Assembly: GCA_964469165.1 (NCBI GenBank)
Contig: CAYXXZ010000102.1
Coordinates: forward strand, 1 to 9,486
Reading direction: 5' to 3'
DNA length: 9,486 bases
Origin: CAYXXZ01 sp964469165
Lineage (GTDB): Bacteria > Pseudomonadota > Gammaproteobacteria > Pseudomonadales > Porticoccaceae
Shown here: positions 1 to 5,977 of the stretch, piece by piece
Layout: each line of letters opens with the position of its first letter
How positions within the stretch are numbered: the first letter of the stretch is position 1
Program-made: the position numbers and the translations under genes
The notes under the pieces: model-generated
The model's input: only the letters and a program-made list of their open reading frames with translations
Told to the model about the DNA's origin: nothing
Database searches by the model: none

Positions 1-33
1 CACAGTTCACAGTTCACAGTTCACAGTTCACAG
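1..33. repeat. Heptamer tandem repeat (CACAGTT), 4.7 copies
   Basis: Four perfect copies of CACAGTT followed by CACAG run from the first base of the window, so the array may extend further left. It lies about 70 bp upstream of the dehydrogenase start. The stretch after it (about 58-81) contains degenerate relatives of the same motif (AACTGTC, AACTGAA, AACTGTT), as if an older array had decayed. No function can be read from it. It could be a slipped-strand repeat that varies in copy number between strains. Confidence 0.85.
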
Positions 34-101
34 GATCAGCGTGGCACCCCCCTGACAACTGTCAACTGAAAACTGTTAACTAAAAGAGAAAGAAGATAAT
101 C

Positions 102-881
102 ATGGCTGAACGATTGAAAGACAAGGTCGCCATCGTCACCGGTGGTGGCGGGGGCATTGGCAGGGCGGTGGTCAAGCGGTTCGTCGAAGAGGGCGCCCGC
201 GTCGTGGTCGCGGACCTTGATGAAGGCGCCGGACTGGCCAGTGTCGAGGCGGCGGGCGGCGGGGAGGGTGTCTGTTTCATTGCGCTCGATGCCGCTGATG
301 AACAGAGCTGGCGCAACCTGATGACGAAAACCCTGGAGCGCTTCGGCTCTCTGCAGATTCTGGTAAACAATGCCGCGTTCCGGGTGCCCGTCACCCTGGA
401 GCAAACAACGCTCGATATCTGGCATCAAAACCAGAGAGTGACCGCGGACGGCGTTTTTCTGGGTACCAAGCTGGCGGGCGAGACCATCACCGGCAATGGC
501 TCCATCGTCAATATTTCCAGTATCGGCGCCTTCGTCGGGCTGCCGCCGTCTTTTCCGTACAGCGCCGCGAAGGGCGCGGTGCGGGCGCTGTCGCGCACCG
601 CAGCGCTGCATTTTGCCGATACCGACCGCAACATCCGGGTCAACGTCATCGCCCCCGGCGGCACCTTCACCGAAGCGGTGGAAAAACAAACCCACCTCAT
701 CGCACAACGCGAGGGCGCCACACCGGAAGCGGTGCTGGCAAAACTCACCAGCGACGTTCCCCTGAAGCGCATGGCGGCCCCCCGCGAAATCGCCGAGGCG
801 ATCCTCTTCTTCGCCTCCGACGAATCGAGCTTCATCACCGGCGCAGAACTGATCGTGGACGGCGGGCAAACAGCGCGATAA
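102..881 (+). CDS. SDR family NAD(P)-dependent oxidoreductase, tetrad Asn replaced by Thr
   Basis: This is a classical short-chain dehydrogenase/reductase of 259 residues, the usual length for the family, predicted to be cytosolic and to interconvert an alcohol and a ketone. The Rossmann glycine motif TGGGGGIG is at residues 13-20. Asp38 at the end of the second strand favours NAD(H) over NADP(H). The NNAA motif is at 89-92, Ser140 lies in NISS, and Tyr153 and Lys157 form the YxxxK motif. The C-terminal IVDGGQ is also typical. The structural Asn of the extended catalytic tetrad, normally in VNxxGVF, is Thr114 here (VTADGVF; codon ACC at 441-443). The ATG at 102 is preceded by a purine-rich stretch (AGAAAGAAG) that can act as a weak ribosome binding site. 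The gene converges on the phosphotransferase at 1139-2224 across a REP cluster. The substrate is unknown. Confidence 0.95.
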   Translation: MAERLKDKVAIVTGGGGGIGRAVVKRFVEEGARVVVADLDEGAGLASVEAAGGGEGVCFIALDAADEQSWRNLMTKTLERFGSLQILVNNAAFRVPVTLEQTTLDIWHQNQRVTADGVFLGTKLAGETITGNGSIVNISSIGAFVGLPPSFPYSAAKGAVRALSRTAALHFADTDRNIRVNVIAPGGTFTEAVEKQTHLIAQREGATPEAVLAKLTSDVPLKRMAAPREIAEAILFFASDESSFITGAELIVDGGQTAR

Positions 882-890
882 ATACCCTGT

Positions 891-958
891 CCTGTAGGAG
901 CTTGCCTGCAAGCGACCAATTTCGATGCTGAGGTCGCCTGCAGGCAGGCTCCTACAGG
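891..958. repeat. REP inverted pair (BIME-like), copy 1
   Basis: A left arm at 891-915, beginning CCTGTAGGAGC and ending GCAAGCGA, faces a right arm at 934-958 that is its reverse complement at 23 of 25 positions, with an 18-nt loop. Each arm also contains a smaller palindrome (GCTTGC/GCAAGC in the left arm). The TGTAGGAGC...GCGA core matches the repetitive extragenic palindromes well known from Pseudomonas. It starts 10 bp after the dehydrogenase stop codon and sits between two convergent genes, a classic REP position. It may fold in the mRNA of both genes and protect or end their transcripts, although no T tract follows it. Confidence 0.85.
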
Positions 959-1016
959 TGGGCGCCCCACCGCAGGCAATGAGATAACCTCCAGCGAGGT
1001 CTCCGGGTCAGGTCCG

Positions 1017-1040
1017 TGTAGGAGCGGTCTCGGCCGCGAA
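1017..1040 (+). repeat. Single REP unit
   Basis: The stretch starting TGTAGGAGCGG and ending GGCCGCGAA has the classic REP head and an internal GCGG/CCGC palindrome. It has the same orientation as the left arms of its two neighbours but a different stem (GCGGTCTCGGCCGC instead of GCTTGCCTGCAAGC), so it belongs to a different REP subtype. Confidence 0.75.
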
Positions 1041-1060
1041 CAAAACCCACCACCGCCCCT

Positions 1061-1128
1061 CTGTAGGAGCTTGCCTGCAAGCGACCAATTTCGATGCTGG
1101 GATCGCCCGCAGGCAGGCGCCCCCACAG
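1061..1128. repeat. REP inverted pair, copy 2 (right arm degenerate)
   Basis: The first 39 bases (1061-1099) are identical to 892-930, including the loop, so this is a duplicate of the first REP pair at a distance of 169 bp. The right arm at 1103-1128 has diverged: TCCTACAG has become CCCCCACAG, with a two-base length change, so the full stem pairs less well than in copy 1. It ends 10 bp from the stop codon of the minus-strand phosphotransferase and may serve as its 3' end structure. Confidence 0.8.
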
Positions 1129-1138
1129 ATTTATACGA

Positions 1139-2224
1139 TCAACCAACCCCCAGCGCCTTCAGGGTTTCCAGTTCTTCCGCAGCGGCGCCGTAGCGCTCGG
1201 CGTAGGCCTGGATCACGTCCTCGGGGTGAAATTCCGGGGTGGTCATGGTCCAGGCAAAGCCGTGCAGGGCGAAGCGGCGGTAGTCGAGCCAGGCTTCGTC
1301 GAAGCTCGGAGGTGCTTGTACGCCGTATTTTTTCAGCGCCTCGAGATAACCCTTCAGCAGATCGCGCTCGTGTTTGCCGCGGTCGGCGATAGTGATCGCG
1401 CCGATCAGAAAATAGGCAATATCCACCATGCCGTTGCAGCGGATGTAAGCCTGCCAGTCGAGTATCCCCGCCCGGCCATCCGCCTCGAAGAACACATTCC
1501 CCACATGGGAGTCGCCCTGGTTGAAGGTTTGAGCGCCCTGCGCGCTGAAGCCGTACAGCGCGGTCATGCCGGCCGCATAGGTATGCGGATCGTGCAGTTC
1601 CTTAGGGACGTGCATGAATCGCGGCGTGTCGAGCCAGCGTTCGTAGACCCCGGGCTTGGTCAGTTCCGCGATCCAGTGATTGGCGCCGGCGAAACGGTCG
1701 GCGTAGGAGCGCAGATTGGCGATTTTCGGTGATTCCCACAGCGCCGCGTGACCTTGCGCGCGCACATCCAGCACCGCGGCGGCCTGGTCCGGTGTCAGCG
1801 GATTGGTCGAGCGCCCGTAGGTCGCGCCGCGCAGGTCCAGGTCCTCGATGATGACCAGTCCCTGCTCGCCGCTCGGATCGATCCCCGCGTAATAGGCCTT
1901 GGGAATGTTGATCGGCAACAGCGGTGCCCAATCGGCAAAGAATCTGGCTTCGGCCACGAAGGTCGCCGCGTTGCCGAACGCGCGACCTTCGAATCCGCCT
2001 TTCAGCCAGACGCTGGACGGCAGGCCGTATTCCCGGCCTTTGTCGTTGTAGGTCAGTGCCAGGCGAACCTTGCTGGCCGTGCCGTCGATCTCGCCGGCGG
2101 TGCGGAAATCCGTCACTGCAGCGCCGGGATAATTTGTCGCGATCGCCTCGCTCAGCCATGCCGTGGTCACGGCTTCCAGGGTCCTCGGCAAGGGTGCCTC
2201 GACAAGTTTTGGGAATGAACTCAT
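1139..2224 (-). CDS. APH-fold phosphotransferase family protein (EcKinase-like)
   Basis: This 361-residue protein has an aminoglycoside/choline-kinase fold and is predicted to transfer phosphate from ATP to a small-molecule hydroxyl in the cytosol. Lys75 in VWLKGG is the likely nucleotide-binding lysine and Glu92 its helix-C partner. The hinge-like segment LVIIEDL is at 123-129. The Brenner-type catalytic loop is QGDSHVGN (236-243), with catalytic Asp238 and Asn243 intact but the usual His of HGD replaced by Gln236. The metal-binding Asp256 is in LDWQ. The DWQ ending and overall layout resemble ecdysteroid-kinase-like bacterial proteins more than the two paralogues upstream, so it is a distant cousin. 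The ATG at 2224 has AAGGA upstream at good spacing. It is the last gene of the minus-strand run, 310 bp after its neighbour, and may have its own promoter. The substrate is unknown; drug resistance is unlikely given the context. Confidence 0.88.
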   Translation of the reverse strand: MSSFPKLVEAPLPRTLEAVTTAWLSEAIATNYPGAAVTDFRTAGEIDGTASKVRLALTYNDKGREYGLPSSVWLKGGFEGRAFGNAATFVAEARFFADWAPLLPINIPKAYYAGIDPSGEQGLVIIEDLDLRGATYGRSTNPLTPDQAAAVLDVRAQGHAALWESPKIANLRSYADRFAGANHWIAELTKPGVYERWLDTPRFMHVPKELHDPHTYAAGMTALYGFSAQGAQTFNQGDSHVGNVFFEADGRAGILDWQAYIRCNGMVDIAYFLIGAITIADRGKHERDLLKGYLEALKKYGVQAPPSFDEAWLDYRRFALHGFAWTMTTPEFHPEDVIQAYAERYGAAAEELETLKALGVG

Positions 2225-2534
2225 GGGTTTTCCTTATATCGATGATTTTCGAAAAGCATATTGCTGTGAAGTTGAGAATTTGGGCTGCGGCGCTGAGCTT
2301 CACGTTTCAAGTTGCACGTAAGAACGAGGTGGCCCACAGGTCGCTGAGGCTCTCTGTACCACAGCGCGTGGTCAGTGTGATGCCATCGCCACAGGCATCT
2401 ACGTGAAACGTGTAACTTGAAACGTGAAACTCAGTCGAAAATGCGAGATCCTGAACAGACTCCAAGTCAAACTCTGTCAAACCGCAGCTCTTCCAGTGCT
2501 CGTGCTTACGGCTTACAGCTCACCTCACCTCACC
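2225..2534. other. 310-bp intergenic region, repeat-rich, no gene
   Basis: This spacer separates two minus-strand phosphotransferase genes. It holds the ribosome binding site of the downstream gene (AAGGA, about 2233-2237), a large inverted repeat (2293-2434) and a CTCAC tandem array at its right edge. I saw no convincing open reading frame with a start signal and no clear -35/-10 pair. The open frames that cross it are extensions of antisense shadows. Its base composition is more AT-rich than the flanking genes. Confidence 0.7.
2293..2434. repeat. Large inverted repeat, possible MITE-like element
   Basis: A 27-nt arm at 2293-2319 is the reverse complement of 2408-2434 at 25 of 27 positions, with 88 nt between them. 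The arms are built on the words AACTTGAAACGTGAA and CTCAG. The interior has two smaller perfect hairpins: ACCAC/GTGGT at 2358-2372 with a 5-nt loop, and GATGCC/GGCATC at 2379-2399 with a 9-nt loop. No coding capacity is present and no clear target-site duplication is visible. It could be a small non-autonomous mobile element or a structured intergenic RNA. Confidence 0.7.
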
Positions 2535-2538
2535 TCAC
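2519..2538. repeat. CTCAC pentamer tandem repeat overlapping a stop codon
   Basis: There are four perfect copies of CTCAC. The TGA stop of the phosphotransferase at 2535-3872 (read on the minus strand) lies inside the last copy at 2535-2537. The preceding bases (GTGCTTACGGCTTACAG) look like related degenerate words. Copy-number change here would alter only the 3' untranslated region. Confidence 0.75.
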
Positions 2539-3872
2539 CGCACAGTAAATTTCGCCAGATCCGTCGCCAGAATGTTGAGAAACTTGGGCAGTGTGTTGTA
2601 GCCAATGGCGGCGATACGCAGGTCCTGATCCACGCCCGATGTGAACATCTGGCGAGTGCCGAGGCACTGAATCGCCAGCTGCAGCGAGCGCCACACCGAA
2701 AAGAACGCCACCTCGTGCGGGGAGATGGCGCTGCCGCCGGCCTCCTGATAGGCGCTCATGAAATCGTCCCAGGGCATGATGCCCTCCACCACCTGTTTGC
2801 AGTAACAGAGGTCCTCGGCGGGGTGACCGGCGTGAGCCAGCTCCCAGTCCAGCAGCGCGCTGAGCCGGCCGCCATCACCCAGGGTGTTGTGGAGACCGGC
2901 GTCGCCATGGACCAGTGCCTTGCGGTTGCCGATGTTGTCCAGCTGCAGGTAGAGCCAGGCGAAGGCGGTGTCGACAAGGGGCAGGCGCGTCAGCTCATTG
3001 CGGTAGCGTTGATAAAAACTGTTGACCATTTCACGCACCGGATGTGCTGCATCGCCCCAGGTGAGCTTGTCGGCAAGATCGGCATTTTCCACATCGATGC
3101 TGTGCACCTGGGCGAGCACGCGGGCATATTCCCTGACGAACGCCGCTGGTGCGTCGCTGTGAAACAGCGTGCCCATGGCTGTTCCCGACATCTTGGCGTA
3201 GGCCACGAAGGCGCCACCCGTCAGTTCGCTTTTCTCTTCCAGCCACAGGGGCTCGGGCACGGGCACGCCTGCTTGGTAGAGCGCGTTGACCACCGGATAT
3301 TCATAGGCAACCGACACGCCGGTCACCATGGACGAAAAATCAAGGCGAATAACGATTTCGCCCTCGCCTTGGGCACCGCGGGTTTCGAGCAACAGGGTGC
3401 CCTTCGAGCGACCGCCGGGAATGATGGTGAGTGCGCTGACTTCCAGCGCCGGGTCGTCGGGAAAGCGTTGCCGCAGGTAGGCGGTAAAGCGCTCCTTGGG
3501 AATGTGAAGCTCTTCTCCCGAGCCACCGCCGCCGGATTGCCGTGCGGCAATTTCCGCGAGGCGGGTTTCGAGGTCATTGCGGCGCTGCTTCTCGCTGGCG
3601 GCGAAGGCGGAAATACTGTGTTCGAGTTGCGCGCGCTGGTTGATGTCCGGTGTGGTGTCCGCAGCCAGGTTGTCCACATCCTGATGCGATACGGCTGGTG
3701 GCGAGCTGCTGTTGTAGTCTGCGGATTCCAGCTCCGTGGCCATGCGCACCAGAAGCATGTCGATGAGTTCGGCTCGGTGGCGGGCGTTGGCGGAGTCGAG
3801 GTCGGGTTTCACGTCGTCGCGCAGGGCGAGCAACAGACTTTGCAGAAGTTCGGCGGTTTCGCGGGGATTCAT
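2535..3872 (-). CDS. Two-domain phosphotransferase family protein, paralogue B
   Basis: This 445-residue protein is clearly a tandem paralogue of the gene just upstream (3950-5290), with about half the residues identical by eye along the whole length. Residues 1-110 form a predicted all-helical, charged module. A Gly/Ser linker (SGGGGSG, 113-119) leads into an APH-fold kinase domain from about 125 to the end. Kinase marks are IPGGRSKGT at 151-159 (glycine-rich loop), EIVIRLDF at 172-179, catalytic loop HGDAGLHN (322-329, catalytic Asp324 and Asn329) and metal-binding Asp342 in LDWE. The usual GDP after this motif is GHP (His350), which the paralogue does not share. The kinase part resembles ACAD10/11- and LvaA-type kinases that phosphorylate hydroxyacyl-CoA; the substrate here is not known. 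The start at 3872 gives an N-terminus that lines up with the paralogue, with a weak AAGAG upstream. Confidence 0.9.
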   Translation of the reverse strand: MNPRETAELLQSLLLALRDDVKPDLDSANARHRAELIDMLLVRMATELESADYNSSSPPAVSHQDVDNLAADTTPDINQRAQLEHSISAFAASEKQRRNDLETRLAEIAARQSGGGGSGEELHIPKERFTAYLRQRFPDDPALEVSALTIIPGGRSKGTLLLETRGAQGEGEIVIRLDFSSMVTGVSVAYEYPVVNALYQAGVPVPEPLWLEEKSELTGGAFVAYAKMSGTAMGTLFHSDAPAAFVREYARVLAQVHSIDVENADLADKLTWGDAAHPVREMVNSFYQRYRNELTRLPLVDTAFAWLYLQLDNIGNRKALVHGDAGLHNTLGDGGRLSALLDWELAHAGHPAEDLCYCKQVVEGIMPWDDFMSAYQEAGGSAISPHEVAFFSVWRSLQLAIQCLGTRQMFTSGVDQDLRIAAIGYNTLPKFLNILATDLAKFTVR

Positions 3873-3905
3873 GGTGCGCTCTTGTTAGATGTGTGGATGC
3901 GGCGC

Positions 3906-3937
3906 GTACCGGCTGTCCTTGTGGGTGCAGCCGGTAC
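3906..3937. promoter_or_regulatory. Perfect 10-bp stem-loop between the two paralogues
   Basis: GTACCGGCTG at 3906-3915 is exactly complementary to CAGCCGGTAC at 3928-3937, with a 12-nt loop, inside the 77-bp gap between the two paralogous phosphotransferase genes. No T run follows on the minus strand, so a full intrinsic terminator is unlikely. It could be an mRNA-stability or processing hairpin that sets unequal expression of the two paralogues, or a protein-binding palindrome. Confidence 0.6.
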
Positions 3938-3949
3938 TTCTGGGTTCAC

Positions 3950-5290
3950 TTATGCCTTGGTGAATTTTGCCAGATCGCGGGCGAGGTCGTTCATGATGCG
4001 TGGAAACGAGTTCAGGCCAATAGTGGCGATGCGCAGGTCGTGGTTGATGCCCTTGTAGAACATGTTGGTGGCGCGACCCATCATCACCCCCAGCAGCACC
4101 GAGCGCCAGATGGTGAAGAACTGCAGGCGAATCTCGGAGACGTCCTGACCGCCACTGGCCTTGTAGGCGGCCATGAAGTCATCCCAGGGCAACAGTTTTT
4201 CGATGAGATGCTTGTGATAGGTGAGATCCTCCGCCGGGTCGCCCGCGTGGCAGAATTCCCAGTCCAGCATGCCGGTGAAGGTATCGCCCTCGCCCATGGT
4301 GTTGTGCAGACCCGCGTCGCCGTGCACCAGGGTGCGCTGGTTGCCGATCTTGTCCAACTGCAGATAGAGCCAGGCGAAGGCGGCGTCCATGATCGCGGTC
4401 GGCGGTACATCGTTGATGTAATCCCGATAGTAATCGTCGAGCATGGCCTTGACCGGGTGTGCCGCGTCGCCCCATTGCAGTTTGTCGCCAATACCGGCCT
4501 TGTCGATGTCCAGGGCGTGCATGCGCGCCAGGGTCGCGGCGAAATTCTTGATGAATCCGGGCGGTGCATCGCTCTGGAACAGGGTGCCCATGGCCTTGCC
4601 GGAAATCTTCGAAAAGCCGATGAAGGCGCCGCCGATGACGGAGGTGTCTTCCTCCAGCCAGCGCGGTTCCGGTACCGCGACGCCCGCCTTGAACAGGGCC
4701 TCGATGATCGGGTATTCGTAGGTCACGGAAACGCCGGTGGTGTTCACGGCGAAGTCGCGGCGAATGACGATGGCGTCCGGGCCATCGGGGCCTTCGAGAT
4801 CGAGAAGGATGGTGCCCTTGGAGCGGCCGCCGGGAATCACGGTCACCTTGGTGACTTCCGCCGCGGGCCGGTCGGGGAATTTCCCGCGCAGGTATTCGCT
4901 GAAGAATTCCTTGGGCAGCGGCTTGTTGTCGCCCGATTGCTCCGCCACGGCGGCGACCTTGCTCAGTTCCGCCAGGCGGCTCTCGATGGTGGAGCGCCGT
5001 GCCTGTTCCGCATCCGCGAAGGCCGCGATCTTGCCGTGCAGCTCCGCTTCCTTGTTGATGTCCGGGGCCACCGCCTTGTGCAAGGCGTCGAGCTCGTCGC
5101 GGCTGAGCGGCGAGGCGGCGGGGGTGCCGGCGTCAGCGGCGACGTCGACTTCGGTGGCAAGGCGTGCCAGAACCATGTCGATCATATCCGCGCGGCTCTG
5201 CGCCTGGGCAGAGCTCAGGTCGGGCTTGATGTCCTGGCGAACGGCCAGCAACAGGCTGCGGAGTGCTTCGGTGAGTATTTTGGAATCCAT
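3950..5290 (-). CDS. Two-domain phosphotransferase family protein, paralogue A
   Basis: This 446-residue protein has the same architecture as its downstream neighbour. A helical module spans about 1-110, followed by a linker and an APH-fold kinase domain from about 125. The glycine-rich loop is IPGGRSKGT (152-160), followed by AIVIRRDF (173-180). The catalytic loop is HGDAGLHN (323-330) with Asp325 and Asn330. LDWE carries metal-binding Asp343, and the canonical GDP is present (350-352). All key residues of an active small-molecule kinase are present. The start at 5290 (MDSKILTEAL) was chosen because it aligns with the start of the paralogue and leaves a 25-bp gap after the preceding gene; a start at 5335 would overlap that gene. 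A weak GAGAG lies upstream. The gene is the likely ancestor or sibling of the next one by tandem duplication. It is a cytosolic kinase, possibly of an acyl-CoA-linked hydroxyl group by family analogy. Confidence 0.92.
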   Translation of the reverse strand: MDSKILTEALRSLLLAVRQDIKPDLSSAQAQSRADMIDMVLARLATEVDVAADAGTPAASPLSRDELDALHKAVAPDINKEAELHGKIAAFADAEQARRSTIESRLAELSKVAAVAEQSGDNKPLPKEFFSEYLRGKFPDRPAAEVTKVTVIPGGRSKGTILLDLEGPDGPDAIVIRRDFAVNTTGVSVTYEYPIIEALFKAGVAVPEPRWLEEDTSVIGGAFIGFSKISGKAMGTLFQSDAPPGFIKNFAATLARMHALDIDKAGIGDKLQWGDAAHPVKAMLDDYYRDYINDVPPTAIMDAAFAWLYLQLDKIGNQRTLVHGDAGLHNTMGEGDTFTGMLDWEFCHAGDPAEDLTYHKHLIEKLLPWDDFMAAYKASGGQDVSEIRLQFFTIWRSVLLGVMMGRATNMFYKGINHDLRIATIGLNSFPRIMNDLARDLAKFTKA

Positions 5291-5315
5291 GGGTTTCTCT
5301 CGAAAAAGTAACGGT

Positions 5316-5959
5316 TCAGACCGGGCGGCCGACAAAGGTGGGGAAGTAGAAGGCTCTTTCCCGCTCGATGTGGCGATCCAGGTAGGTGCGGATATTGGTG
5401 TGGGTCTCGGTGAAGGCGCCCTGGTCCTGCCGGGTGATACACAGGCGCAGCAGGTTGTCGATGACGTCGCGGCCCTGGATGTTGAGCACGCTCAGGCTGT
5501 CGACGGAAGGATAGGCGGTTTCCTTCAAGGTGGCGGCGGCGCCGAGAAAGCTCTTTACCTCCTCCGCCAGCGCGGCGTCGGCGGCGGCCAGGTCGATGTT
5601 CAGTGAAGAGAGAAGGGCGACGATATCCTCGTTGTCCTCGTAGAGCACGGGGCCCTCGATCGGCACGCGGGCCTGAAGGTGATTGAGAATCGCGTCCATG
5701 CTGCGCAGGGCGCTGGNNNNNNNNNNNNNNNNNNNNNNNNNNNNNNNNNNNNNNNNNNNNNNNNNNNNNNNNNNNNNNNNNNNNNNNNNNNNNNNNNNNN
5801 NNNNNNNNNNNNNNNNGGCACGCGGGCCTGAAGGTGATTGAGAATCGCGTCCATGCTGCGCAGGGCGCTGGCAGCCCATTGGTCTTCCACGACGGGCGCG
5901 ACCTTCTCCTGAAGCGCCTTCTGTGCCGCCGCGAGAATCTCTTGAACAGATGGTCTCAT
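5316..5959 (-). CDS. Small helical protein, possible kinase partner (LvaB/DUF6285-like), broken only by an assembly gap
   Basis: As deposited, the gene is interrupted by 100 N. When the duplicated 55 bp and the N run (5717-5871, 155 bp) are removed, the two halves join in one frame with no stop and give 162 residues, from MRPSVQEILA to FPTFVGRPV. The start at 5959 has a good AGGA six bases upstream and follows the previous stop by 18 bp. The protein is predicted soluble and mainly helical, without signal peptide or membrane segment. Its first 45 residues resemble the N-terminal module of both downstream kinases, sharing spaced P, A, S, D, L, L and V positions, so it may be a stand-alone version of that module. 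Small helical proteins next to APH-fold kinases are known, for example LvaB beside LvaA, and families such as DUF6285; assignment to either is inference from context and size. Confidence 0.75.
5662..5716. repeat. 55-bp contig-end duplicate, left copy
   Basis: These 55 bases, beginning GGCACGCGGG and ending GGGCGCTGG, are identical to 5817-5871 on the other side of the N run. They are most likely two reads of the same genomic stretch at the ends of two contigs, not a real repeat. Confidence 0.9.
5717..5816. other. Assembly gap of 100 N, probably spurious
   Basis: The run is exactly 100 N, the conventional placeholder for a gap of unknown size, and both sides carry the same 55 bp. An overlap of exactly one 55-mer is what a de Bruijn graph assembler with that k-mer size leaves at contig ends. 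Collapsing the overlap restores the reading frame of the small helical protein gene, so little or nothing is missing. Confidence 0.9.
5817..5871. repeat. 55-bp contig-end duplicate, right copy
   Basis: This is identical over all 55 bases to 5662-5716. In the deposited sequence it makes the segment SALRSMDAILNHLQARV appear twice, in two different frames around the gap. Confidence 0.9.
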
Positions 5960-5977
5960 AAGGTTTCCTCGAAAATG

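Noticed and set aside
52..81. Promoter CTGACA...TTAACT upstream of the dehydrogenase
   Set aside because: The -10 element matches only three of six bases and the area is made of degenerate repeat words.
36..911. 291-codon open frame antisense to the dehydrogenase
   Set aside because: It mirrors the whole SDR gene, has no recognisable domain, and the plus strand shows all SDR motifs.
891..1128. CRISPR array
   Set aside because: The repeats are inverted and irregularly spaced with REP cores; there are no uniform spacers and no cas genes.
2424..4058. 544-codon plus-strand open frame
   Set aside because: It is antisense to the kinase gene at 2535-3872 and crosses the repeat-rich spacer; long antisense frames are expected from GC-biased third positions, and it has no start signal or domain.
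3893..5311. 472-codon plus-strand open frame
   Set aside because: It is a shadow of the kinase gene at 3950-5290; its translation is His/Gly/Val-rich without any known motif.
5662..5871. Genuine tandem duplication or gene disruption at the N run
   Set aside because: The repeat is exactly 55 bp at both contig edges and collapse restores the frame, which fits an assembly overlap better.
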